A stretch of 64,000 nucleotides of DNA from Stenotrophomonas sp. VV52 (lineage in GTDB: Bacteria; Pseudomonadota; Gammaproteobacteria; Xanthomonadales; Xanthomonadaceae). The stretch covers positions 62,001 through 126,000 of the forward strand of contig NZ_PKQQ01000011.1 in the NCBI RefSeq assembly GCF_002893095.1, given 5' to 3'. The notes beneath the pieces are model-generated. The model did no database searches, had not been told where the DNA came from, and saw only the letters and a list, made by a program, of their open reading frames with translations. The translations under genes were made by a program, and so were the position numbers. This document shows, one piece after another, positions 15,109 through 22,600 of the stretch (position 1 is the stretch's first letter; every line of letters begins with the position of its first letter).

Positions 15109-15744
15109 TTACAGGTACGTCAGGTTGATTGTGGCGCTGCCATTGATGGCAACGTCTTCGGTCAGAGTCAGCTCTGCAGCAGGCGCAATCCTGGCGACCA
15201 CACGCACCTGGCCCTGCAGCGCCTTGATCGGAGCAGGCCCGGTGGTGGCGCCCGTCTGGGTTGTGAAGCCCAGGATGTAGTGCTGCATCAGGGGCGGCTG
15301 CATGAAGACGTCGTCGCCGGGGCTCCAGGTTTCGCCGTCGTTGTAGGAGCGCGTCCAGTAACCACGCGCACTATCGATATCGATGTCGAAAAAGCGGATG
15401 TCCGCACCACCGATCTTCTCGCCCGCAGGCGTCAGGCCCAAGCCGTATTGGTTCTCGACCAAGGTGCTGTCAATGGCGTTGTCGACGCCCACGAACGCAA
15501 ACCGCACCGGCGATTCGCAGACCACGCCCAGCGACATGTCCACCGGCGCAAGCTCGGTGGTGGTGTCATGCGACAGGGTATCGGTTCGGATGTCGCCCAG
15601 GTCGGCGACACCGCCGCCACCCAAGGTCACGGTGCAGGCACCCGGGAAGATATTCCCCGTGATGGAAAGATCGGCCGACTGCGCGAGCGCACCCGGGGCA
15701 GCCGAGACCAGCATGAGGGCAAACAAGGTGTTGGAAAGCTTCAT
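15109..15744 (-). CDS. DUF1120-type fimbrial pilin 7
   Basis: 211 residues with signal peptide MKLSNTLFALMLVSAAPGAL. Then QSADLSITGNIFPGAC, a Cys in GVVC, YGLGLTPAGEKIGG, the Asp-box-like SYNDGETW and C-terminus ATINLTYL. It lies between pilin 8 (77 bp) and pilin 6 (25 bp) with no promoter-like repeat before it, so it is read from the pilin 8 promoter. Confidence 0.85.
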   Translation of the reverse strand: MKLSNTLFALMLVSAAPGALAQSADLSITGNIFPGACTVTLGGGGVADLGDIRTDTLSHDTTTELAPVDMSLGVVCESPVRFAFVGVDNAIDSTLVENQYGLGLTPAGEKIGGADIRFFDIDIDSARGYWTRSYNDGETWSPGDDVFMQPPLMQHYILGFTTQTGATTGPAPIKALQGQVRVVARIAPAAELTLTEDVAINGSATINLTYL

Positions 15745-15821
15745 GGTAGTTATCTCCCGGATGGTCCCCAGTGTCGACTCCGACGCACCGCAGAGGCGAC
15801 GCGCCGGAGTCCTTGAAACAC

Positions 15822-16460
15822 TTACAGGTAGGTCAGGTTGATGGTGGCATTGCCCTGGACCGGAACGTCTTCCGTCACGGTCAGCTCGCTGGTCGGGGCG
15901 ATGGTGGCGCGCACCTTTACAGTGCCCTGCAGGTCCTTGATCGGACTCGGTCCCTGACCGGTTTGTCCAACCTGGAAGCCAAGCATGCTGCCCTTTCCGA
16001 TCGTGACACTGTCGGGGAACAGGTGAACAATCCAGTTGTCGCCGCCATCGTCCGAGTACATCGCCTTGGCTGCTTCACCGTCGGCGGTGACGTCAACCAG
16101 GCCAAGGCGCGCACTGCCGATCTTCTCGTCAGCCGCGGTGACGCCCAACCCATACTGGGCCGGGGCAATCGAACTGTCATTGCTGTTGTCGACACCGTCC
16201 AGTGCGAAACGCACTGCAGACTGGCAGGCAACGGTCATGCTCAGATCGACATCGTCGAGCACGGTGGTCATATCCGCCTGCAGCGACTCCAGGCGGATGC
16301 TGCCCAGGTCGGCGACACCGCCGTTGCCAAGATCGACAACGCAGGCGCCCGGGAAGATGCGGCCGGTGACGGACAGGTCGGCCGACTGCGCGAAGGCAGA
16401 CGGGGCGATGGCGGCCGAAGAAGCGATGGCCAGGGCAAGCAGAGTGGTGGAGAACTTCAT
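15822..16460 (-). CDS. DUF1120-type fimbrial pilin 8 (first gene of the cluster)
   Basis: 212 residues with signal peptide MKFSTTLLALAIASSAAIAP. Then QSADLSVTGRIFPGAC, a Cys in TVAC, YGLGVTAADEKIG, the Asp-box-like SDDGGDNW and C-terminus ATINLTYL. ATG 16460 has GAGGA upstream. Its promoter region is about 80% alike to that of pilin 4 and carries the 36-bp TGCAA/TTGCA element. As the distal gene of the cluster with a strong ribosome binding site it may be a major shaft subunit (inference). Confidence 0.86.
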   Translation of the reverse strand: MKFSTTLLALAIASSAAIAPSAFAQSADLSVTGRIFPGACVVDLGNGGVADLGSIRLESLQADMTTVLDDVDLSMTVACQSAVRFALDGVDNSNDSSIAPAQYGLGVTAADEKIGSARLGLVDVTADGEAAKAMYSDDGGDNWIVHLFPDSVTIGKGSMLGFQVGQTGQGPSPIKDLQGTVKVRATIAPTSELTVTEDVPVQGNATINLTYL

Positions 16461-16574
16461 GGGGTAATTCCTCATAGTGGGTTGTCAAACAATCGATTTG
16501 GTCAATCGCTAGCGAGTGCTTGATTGACCCTTGTGGAACGCCGCAAAGATTACGGGTCGATTGCGCCACTTGAG

Positions 16575-16611
16575 ATGCAATTACGTTCAAAAGGGGGTGC
16601 AATAAGTTGCA
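16575..16611 (-). promoter_or_regulatory. Shared 36-bp fimbrial regulatory element, copy before pilin 8
   Basis: The perfect palindrome TGCAA-CTTA-TTGCA (minus strand; 16598-16611), then TTTTGAA and the distal TTGCAT (16575-16580), 115 bp before the ATG. Confidence 0.65.
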
Positions 16612-16708
16612 TTCGATCCAGATGCGTCACGACCGTGACGTGAATGTACGCGAACGTCGCCTCCCACCCTGGCGGCAGACGTTCCGGTGTGCCTGTGTCT
16701 GGTGTGCG

Positions 16709-16731
16709 CGGCCGGGCGGAGCCCGGCGCTA
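16709..16731 (-). repeat. SMAG-like REP whose first bases supply the hmuV stop codon
   Basis: On the minus strand: CTAGCGCCGGGC, loop, GCCCGGC, the standard SMAG fold with CTAG in place of GTAG. The TAG (16729-16731) is the stop of the ATPase gene. Confidence 0.55.
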
Positions 16732-17493
16732 GGTCACTACGACGAGTGGCACGTCGCGTTGCGGATGTCTCAGCACTACTACTGGCTGCTGGTATACACG
16801 CTCGATGTGCTCGCGGGTCAACACCTGGTCCGGCGTTCCGTCCGCCGCTACGCGTCCCTGTTCGAGCAGGACGATGCGGTCGGCGTAACCCGCGGCCAGA
16901 TTGAGATCGTGCAGTACGACAATCACGCACGCGCCAGCATCGGCCAATTGCCGAACCGCCTTGAGCGTGCGCTCCTGATGGCGCAGGTCGAGTGCCGCTG
17001 TCGGCTCGTCGAGCAGCAGCAGTGGCGTGTCCTGGGTCAACACCCGCGCGAAGGTCGCGCGGGCCGCTTCGCCGCCGGACAACGTCTGCATCTCCCGCGC
17101 GCGCAGGCCTGCCATTTCCGCCTGGCCCAACGCCTGTTCCACCAGTGCGGCGTCACGCAGTGCGTCGGCGGGGTGTGGCAGGCGCCCCATCGCAACTACC
17201 TCTTCCACCGTGAACGCGAAGCGCACGGCATGGTCCTGCGGCATCACCGCGCGCTCGCGCGCCAGCGCCATCGCCTTCCAGTGCGCGATGGGCTGGTCGT
17301 GCAGGATCACGCTCCCCGCATCGGCCGGTACGTCGCCGCTGGCTACCGCCAGCAGCGTGGACTTGCCCGCCCCGTTCGGGCCGACCAGCGCGGTCAACGT
17401 GCACGGCACGAAACCCAGGTGGATGTCATGCAGGATGGTGCGCTCGCCGAAGCGCACCCCAACTCCGTCCAGGTGCAGGAACGGCGCGGTCAT
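16729..17493 (-). CDS. hmuV: ABC transporter ATPase, heme/siderophore type
   Basis: 254 residues. Walker A GPNGAGKST near 37-45, Q-loop in VMPQDHAVRF, signature LSGGEAARATFAR, Walker B LLLLDEPTAAL and switch His in VVLHDLNLA. It powers the FecCD-type permease encoded just upstream, and its ATG overlaps that gene's stop (ATGA). An in-frame start 36 nt upstream lies inside the permease gene and is less likely. The stop TAG falls in a SMAG-like repeat. Heme is the likely cargo from the HmuT-like binding protein, but a siderophore is possible. Confidence 0.88.
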   Translation of the reverse strand: MTAPFLHLDGVGVRFGERTILHDIHLGFVPCTLTALVGPNGAGKSTLLAVASGDVPADAGSVILHDQPIAHWKAMALARERAVMPQDHAVRFAFTVEEVVAMGRLPHPADALRDAALVEQALGQAEMAGLRAREMQTLSGGEAARATFARVLTQDTPLLLLDEPTAALDLRHQERTLKAVRQLADAGACVIVVLHDLNLAAGYADRIVLLEQGRVAADGTPDQVLTREHIERVYQQPVVVLRHPQRDVPLVVVT

Positions 17494-18533
17494 ACCGCCC
17501 CGCTCCGCCGCTGGTGCAGCACCAGCCACAGGAAGAACGGCGCACCCAGCGCAGCCGAGAACAGACCCAGCGGAATCTCCGCCGGCGGATCCAGGGTCCG
17601 CGCAGCCGTGTCGGCCACCACGATCAGCAGCGCCCCGGTCACCGCCGACACCGGCAGCAGCCAGCGATGCCCAGGGCCAACCAGCATCCGCACCACGTGC
17701 GGCACCACCAGCCCGACGAATCCAATCGACCCTGCGAACGCCACCGCCGCCCCCACCAGCAGCGCACTGAACGCGATCAGTTTCAACCGCGTGCGCTTCA
17801 CGTCCAGCCCCAGGTGCTGCGCCTGGCGCTCCCCCAGCGCCAGCATGTCCAGTGGCGTGGCCAGCCGCAGCAGCGCAAACGTGCCCAGCACGAACACCGG
17901 CAGCGCGGCGGCCACGTCGGCCCAGTCGGCCTGCGCCAGCGAGCCCATCTGCCAGAACACCAGCGACTGCAGCTCGCTTTCGCTGGCAATGTAGGTAAGG
18001 AATCCGATCGCCGCCGAACAGAATGCCGCCATCGCAATGCCCACCAGCAGCAGCGTTGCGGTGCCGGTATTACGCCCCGGCCGCGCCAGTGCATAGGTCA
18101 GGCTGATCGCCGCTGCACCGCCGGCAAATGCCGCCAGCGGCAACGTCCAGCCGCCCACGCTGCCTGCGCCCAGCACGATGGCCGCCACCGCGCCGAGTGC
18201 CGCTCCCTGCGTCACCCCCACGATGCCCGGATCGGCCAGTGGATTTCCAAACAGCCCCTGCAGGCTCGCCCCGGCCATGGCCAGCGACGCGCCCACCAGG
18301 GCACCCAGCAATGCACGCGGAATGCGCAGGTTCCAGACCACCGCCATGTCCCGGGTGCTCACCTGCGATGCATCCAGGAGGCCCAGCTTCACGCCCACGG
18401 CCTGCACCACCTCCAGCGGTGGCAGGCGCAACGGCCCCACCGCGAACGAGGCGAGGATGGCGCCAAGCAGTGCCAGCGCCATCATCGCCAGCACCCAGCC
18501 CCCGGCACGGCGTCGCGCGGTACGCCCTTTCAC
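17490..18533 (-). CDS. hmuU: FecCD-family ABC permease, heme/siderophore type
   Basis: 347 residues with about nine to ten transmembrane segments. Family motifs include RIPRALLGALVGASLAMAGA, LFGNPLADPGIVGVTQGA and GSIGFVGLVVPHVVRMLVG, plus the C-terminal EIPLGLFSAALGAPFFLWL. It forms the inner-membrane channel of the importer. The start is GTG 18533, 10 nt after the stop of the binding-protein gene; there is no in-frame ATG before the first membrane segment, so a GTG start is needed. It is translationally coupled to hmuV. Confidence 0.87.
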   Translation of the reverse strand: MKGRTARRRAGGWVLAMMALALLGAILASFAVGPLRLPPLEVVQAVGVKLGLLDASQVSTRDMAVVWNLRIPRALLGALVGASLAMAGASLQGLFGNPLADPGIVGVTQGAALGAVAAIVLGAGSVGGWTLPLAAFAGGAAAISLTYALARPGRNTGTATLLLVGIAMAAFCSAAIGFLTYIASESELQSLVFWQMGSLAQADWADVAAALPVFVLGTFALLRLATPLDMLALGERQAQHLGLDVKRTRLKLIAFSALLVGAAVAFAGSIGFVGLVVPHVVRMLVGPGHRWLLPVSAVTGALLIVVADTAARTLDPPAEIPLGLFSAALGAPFFLWLVLHQRRSGAV

Positions 18534-18543
18534 GCTGCACGGC

Positions 18544-19593
18544 TCACGGCGAAGGCAGCGCCGCCAGCGCCTTGGCCAGGGCCAGCGCGCCGCTGCCCGA
18601 ACCCACGCTGGCGGACTTGAGCTGCACATCCGGCATCACCCAGACCCGGTTGGCCGCGCCGGCCGGGGTCTGCTTCAGGGTGGGATAGGCCTTCCACAGA
18701 CCGGCTTCCCCACCGAACAACTGCAGGTCGTTCTCGGTCACAAGGATCACATCCGGCGCGGCGGCGACCACGCCTTCGTTGCTCAGCGCAGAGTAATTGG
18801 CCACGCCCGCTTCGGTGCCGATGTTGATCCCACCGGCCAGCCCGATCAGCTTGCCCGATGCGCTGTCCGCCCCCGCCACGGTCGGCGCGCCGCCGGCGCC
18901 GGTGGCCGAGAGATGAATCACCCGCGGGTGCACGTTGCTCGCGGCGGCAATCGCAGTCGCTTCATCCAGCTGCGCCTGCACCTGTGCGGCCAGCTGCGTG
19001 CCCGCCTCGGCCACGCCGAGCGCGGCCGCCACCTTGCGCACCTTGTCCGGCGCCGGCTGCAGGTCGTCGATCACCACTGCCGCTTCGCCGGCACCGCGCA
19101 GCTTTTTTGCCAGCTCGGTGTGGCGGCGCAGGCTGTTGCCGAGGAACAGCGTGCCTTCCAGGCTGAGCACGCCCTCCACGCCCGTGGTGCGGTTGAACAG
19201 GAACTGCTTCGGCGCGTTGCGCCCGGCCTCCGTGGCCGAACGCAACGGCGCGGCGTACACCTGCGAGCCCATGCCCAGTGCTTCGATCACCGCGATCACA
19301 TCGTCGCCGCCGGCAACGATCCGCGAGCTGTCCTTCACCGTCACCTGCTCACCGTCGTCGGAGGTGACCGTGACCGGCAGGACTGCCGTGAGCCCGGTGC
19401 TGGTCGGCACGTCGGTGCCAGCAACGCGCAGCCAGCCCTGCGGCAACGCCGTGGTTGCAGCTGCATCAGTCGGGTTGGCCGTGTCGGGCGCGCCAGTGGC
19501 CGCAGGTTCGACCGGCTTGCCACCACACGCCACCAGGGCGGCCGTCATGGCCAGCACCAGGGCGCCTCGCTGCAGGGACAGGGAATTCAACAT
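18544..19593 (-). CDS. hmuT: Periplasmic hemin-binding lipoprotein of an ABC importer
   Basis: 349 residues. A lipoprotein signal with lipobox LVAC puts the acylated Cys at about residue 23, so it is anchored in a membrane facing the periplasm. It is a type-III (BtuF/HmuT-like) binding fold with SRIVAGGDDVIAVIEALG at the N-lobe. A segment of about 40 residues (GLTAVLPVTVTSDDGEQVTV) precedes it and recalls HmuT proteins. The ATG at 19593 is preferred because GGAG lies 6 nt upstream. It is the third gene of an iron operon that starts at 22112. Confidence 0.8.
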   Translation of the reverse strand: MLNSLSLQRGALVLAMTAALVACGGKPVEPAATGAPDTANPTDAAATTALPQGWLRVAGTDVPTSTGLTAVLPVTVTSDDGEQVTVKDSSRIVAGGDDVIAVIEALGMGSQVYAAPLRSATEAGRNAPKQFLFNRTTGVEGVLSLEGTLFLGNSLRRHTELAKKLRGAGEAAVVIDDLQPAPDKVRKVAAALGVAEAGTQLAAQVQAQLDEATAIAAASNVHPRVIHLSATGAGGAPTVAGADSASGKLIGLAGGINIGTEAGVANYSALSNEGVVAAAPDVILVTENDLQLFGGEAGLWKAYPTLKQTPAGAANRVWVMPDVQLKSASVGSGSGALALAKALAALPSP

Positions 19594-19645
19594 GTATCGC
19601 TCCAATCAGGCGCGCGCAGGGCCACCGCCCCGCGCGCGCGGGTCA

Positions 19646-21028
19646 TCAACGTTTGGCCGGGGTAATGCGGGTGATGCGGTCGCCCTTGGGATCTTCGGCG
19701 CCGCGCGACTTGTTGACCGCAAACACGTTGCCCTTTCCGTCCTCGCGCACGTGGTTGGGGAAGGTGCCGCCGTCCAGGTTGCCCACCACCTTGCCCTCGC
19801 CGTTCACCACGGTCACCGTACCAGCGCCGCGATTGGTGACATACGCCAGACCCGAGACCGGCTCGAACGCCACGTTCAGCGCGCCGGCACCCACCGGCAC
19901 GTCGTGCAGCACCTTGCCGCTGGCAACGTCGACGATCAGCAGGTTGTCGGTGCCCTGCGAGGCCACGTACAGGCGATTCTGCTTCGCATCGAACGCAACG
20001 CCCGAAGCGCTGATCGCGTTGCCCAGGTCGATCACCTTGTCGACCTTGCCGCTGGCCACGTCGATCACCGCCGCTTCCGGCGTGCCGATGCTCACCGTGA
20101 ACAGCTTGCCGCTCGCTTCGTCCAGCACCAGGCTCATCGGCACGAACTTCTCGTCATCCACGCCCGAGGCCAGGGTGATGGGTTCGAGCGCCTTGAAGGT
20201 CTTTGCATCGAACACCGACAGATGGTCCTCACCGGCCGCCGAGGCGAACACCTTGCCGTGCTTGGCATCGACCACGACGTCGCGGGCATGCGGCACCGCG
20301 CCCACCGGGAACTGATGGACCAGCGAAAGATCCGACTGGCGATACACCGCCACCGTATCCTGGCGGGTGTTGCTCACCCATACGTTGCCGTTGGCATCGT
20401 CCACGCCCACGCCATACACGGCGAACACGCTGCCGCCCTTGGCATCGGGCACCTGCGCCGGGGTGATCGCCGTGACCACCTTCAGGGTCTTCGGGTCCAC
20501 CTTCAGCAGCTGCGACTGCGTCACCGGCGGGCGGCCCACGGCGGAAGTGACGAACAGTGCATTGCTGCCGGCGCTGTAGGCGCTCTGGTACAGGCCCTGG
20601 ACGAGCTTGCCGGAGGTCTGCTGGAAGTCCCCCTGCCCGCTCAGCGGCAGGTGCGGCGATACCCGCAATGCCACCACCGCTGCAGCGGCCGGGTTGCTGG
20701 CGCGCACCACCAGCGGCTGCTGGCCCGGCACTGCATCGGCCGGCACCTGCACGCTGGCCTTGAAGTTGCCCTGCGCGTCGACCACGTACGGGGTGTCGTT
20801 GAGCACGGTGGCGCCGCGCAGCAGGGTCACCCGCTGGCCCGGCACGAACGCACGACCGGTAACTTCGGCGGTGCTGCCCGGCACCACGTTTTCATTGCGG
20901 GCACTGACCTGGCCACGGAAGCCATTGGCCGGCGCGTCGAACACCGGCTCGGCCGACACCGCGCCGGTGACCAGCGACAATGCCAGGGCAAGGCCGGCAA
21001 CACGCGGCAGGGAAACGAAACGGGACAT
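19646..21028 (-). CDS. YncE-like secreted beta-propeller protein
   Basis: 460 residues with signal peptide (RVAGLALALSLVTGAVSA). An Ig-like segment at 40-120 (STAEVTGRAFVPGQRVTLLRG) is followed by a seven-bladed propeller with repeats such as VWVSNTRQDTVAVYR, LYVASQGTDNLLIVD and AYVTNRGAGTVTVVN. E. coli YncE is a periplasmic, Fur-regulated protein that binds DNA in vitro and whose role is unclear. The position between an esterase and a heme ABC importer supports an iron-linked role. ATG 21028 has AAGGAG upstream. A SMAG-like repeat lies just before it. Confidence 0.82.
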   Translation of the reverse strand: MSRFVSLPRVAGLALALSLVTGAVSAEPVFDAPANGFRGQVSARNENVVPGSTAEVTGRAFVPGQRVTLLRGATVLNDTPYVVDAQGNFKASVQVPADAVPGQQPLVVRASNPAAAAVVALRVSPHLPLSGQGDFQQTSGKLVQGLYQSAYSAGSNALFVTSAVGRPPVTQSQLLKVDPKTLKVVTAITPAQVPDAKGGSVFAVYGVGVDDANGNVWVSNTRQDTVAVYRQSDLSLVHQFPVGAVPHARDVVVDAKHGKVFASAAGEDHLSVFDAKTFKALEPITLASGVDDEKFVPMSLVLDEASGKLFTVSIGTPEAAVIDVASGKVDKVIDLGNAISASGVAFDAKQNRLYVASQGTDNLLIVDVASGKVLHDVPVGAGALNVAFEPVSGLAYVTNRGAGTVTVVNGEGKVVGNLDGGTFPNHVREDGKGNVFAVNKSRGAEDPKGDRITRITPAKR

Positions 21029-21042
21029 AGCAGACTCCTTCT

Positions 21043-21068
21043 GTAGGGGCGCGCCAGCGGCGCGTGTC
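21043..21068 (+). repeat. Possible GTAG (SMAG-like) palindrome
   Basis: GTAG followed by GGGCGCGCC, AGC and GGCGCG, a short GC palindrome between the esterase and propeller genes. It is a weaker match than the other copies. Confidence 0.35.
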
Positions 21069-21113
21069 ACAAGGGTTGCCTTGGCGTTGCCGCCTGGGTA
21101 AGGGAAAGAACGG

Positions 21114-22112
21114 TCACTCGGCGGCGGCATCGGCAGCGCCCGCCGGGGCGGGGCCACTGCGATCTGCAGTGCCATACAGCGCTGCCAGCGTCGCCTTCAA
21201 CGAGGCCGGCAGCATCGGGCCATGGCCGAGCCCCGGGAATTCGCGGTAGGTCACCTGCACGCCCGGCACCTTGGCCAGGCGTTCGCTCAGCACGTGCGCA
21301 GCATCCGGGGTGGCGCCGGCAATACGGCGCAGGTGGGCCACCACGCGCGGGTTGCTCATGTCGCGCACGCCGCGGTTGCCGCTGCGTTCGTCGCCGCCGA
21401 GCATCAGCCACACGTTGGCCGGTGCGGGCTTGGCAAGGAACGCCCGCTCCATCGCACCCTGCGGCGCGCCCTGGCTCCACCATAGCGATGGGCTGGCGCT
21501 CATATAATTCTGGAATGCGGTTGGCTGCGTATACAGGGTGCTAAGCACGAAGAGCCCGCCCAGTGAATGGCCCCACAGCGACTGCTGCGCGGTATCCACG
21601 CGCGCGCGGCGCTCCACCTCGGGCTTGATCTTGTGCTGGATCACCTCGAGGAACGCCTGCGCGCCACCGCCACTGGACTGCGGCGTGCCGGTTTCATCGT
21701 CAGCGGTATCGACCCACGCGGTGTAGTCCAACGTGCGCGCGGCCGAATCGATGCGCAGGTCGTTGTCGTAGCCGATGAACACCAGTACCGGCGCGGCGTG
21801 CGCGGCCAGGTCGCTCAAGAGCGCCTGGTCGAAGACCATGGCCGCGGCGTTGCCGTCCAGCATGTAAAGCACCGGCGACGGCGTTGTGGATGTCCTGGTC
21901 GGCACGCCAAGATTGACCCGCCACCTGCGCGCGGGCTCCCCACTTTCGATCACGAAACGCTCGAAGCGGTAGCTTTGCGCGGGCTGGTCCAGCACCGTCT
22001 CGCCCACCTTCTGAAGCGGGTTGCGTTGCTGGGCCGCGACCGGGGCGGCTGCCACCATGCCCAGCACTGCTACCGCGCCCACGTTGCGCAACCAGGGGGA
22101 AAACGAAGACAT
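21114..22112 (-). CDS. Secreted alpha/beta hydrolase, IroE/Fes-like siderophore esterase
   Basis: About 332 residues with a signal peptide (NVGAVAVLGMVAAAPVAA). Esterase-D-type core: VLYMLDGNAA, VLVFIGYDND, nucleophile elbow GHSLGG at 181-186 and catalytic His in FPGLGHGPM. IroE/Fes-type enzymes hydrolyse ferric siderophores, and the following genes encode iron transport, so siderophore cleavage is the best guess. The start is ATG 22112; a GTG 15 nt upstream (22127) is in frame, and neither has a clear Shine-Dalgarno. It is the first gene of the iron operon, behind a Fur-box-like site. Confidence 0.8.
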   Translation of the reverse strand: MSSFSPWLRNVGAVAVLGMVAAAPVAAQQRNPLQKVGETVLDQPAQSYRFERFVIESGEPARRWRVNLGVPTRTSTTPSPVLYMLDGNAAAMVFDQALLSDLAAHAAPVLVFIGYDNDLRIDSAARTLDYTAWVDTADDETGTPQSSGGGAQAFLEVIQHKIKPEVERRARVDTAQQSLWGHSLGGLFVLSTLYTQPTAFQNYMSASPSLWWSQGAPQGAMERAFLAKPAPANVWLMLGGDERSGNRGVRDMSNPRVVAHLRRIAGATPDAAHVLSERLAKVPGVQVTYREFPGLGHGPMLPASLKATLAALYGTADRSGPAPAGAADAAAE

Positions 22113-22172
22113 CAGGCTGGAAAGCACGGCAGGCGGGACTCGGGCAAGGCGATCGCCCCAGTGTACCTCAAA

Positions 22173-22187
22173 TGCGAATGGGTATCA
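22173..22187 (-). promoter_or_regulatory. Candidate Fur box of the iron operon
   Basis: TGCGAAT-G-GGTATCA matches the 7-1-7 Fur consensus TGATAAT-N-ATTATCA at 10 of 14 positions. It overlaps the likely promoter 60 bp upstream of the esterase start; the minus-strand -10 candidate is TACACT. Confidence 0.5.
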
Positions 22188-22212
22188 CTTGCTACGCCCG
22201 ACCGGTAAACAA

Positions 22213-22238
22213 AAAGTCCGGCCGTGAGGCCGGACTTT
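22213..22238 (-). terminator. Intrinsic terminator of the glutamine-rich gene
   Basis: An 11-bp stem AAAGTCCGGCC/GGCCGGACTTT with a 4-nt loop, followed by TTTTTG on the minus strand, 24 nt after the stop at 22262. Confidence 0.85.
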
Positions 22239-22261
22239 GGTTATTCCGTTGGGGCAGCAGC

Positions 22262-22420
22262 TTATTCTTCTTCGTCCTGGCTGCCCTGCTGGTTGCGCTC
22301 GCGCTTCTGGTCCTGCTGTTGCTGCTGCTGGCCCTGGCGCTGCTGGTCCTTCTGGTTCTGCTGGTTCTGCTGACCCTGCTGGTTCTGCTGGCCCTGCTGC
22401 GGATTCTGCTGGTTACCCAT
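22262..22420 (-). CDS. Small glutamine-rich low-complexity protein
   Basis: 52 residues, about half of them Gln, with Asn, Lys, Arg and a C-terminal DEEE tail. It is built from short repeats of the type QQNQ. It has no signal peptide or membrane segment and is probably intrinsically disordered. ATG 22420 has CGGAG 8 nt upstream (an in-frame upstream ATG at 22444 has none), and a strong terminator follows, so it is a real monocistronic gene. It recalls small hydrophilic stress proteins by composition only; I do not recognise a family. Confidence 0.7.
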   Translation of the reverse strand: MGNQQNPQQGQQNQQGQQNQQNQKDQQRQGQQQQQQDQKRERNQQGSQDEEE

Positions 22421-22600
22421 GTCGTGTCTCCGAGTGCCCGACATCGAAGTGAGGCCGGTGACCCCACCGTAGGGATTTCCGCGTTACCAACACGTGCGCG
22501 AAACCCCTCTGGGCGTAGACGTACCGCGCATATCGGTAAACAGTTCAGCGCCGCCATCGGCACCGTCACGCTGTTGTCGCATGCACATGACGCAGTACTG

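Noticed and set aside
22262..22444. Possible CRISPR-like or tandem repeat array
   Set aside because: The repeats are CAG/CTG-type glutamine codons inside one small gene, with no spacers or constant repeat length.
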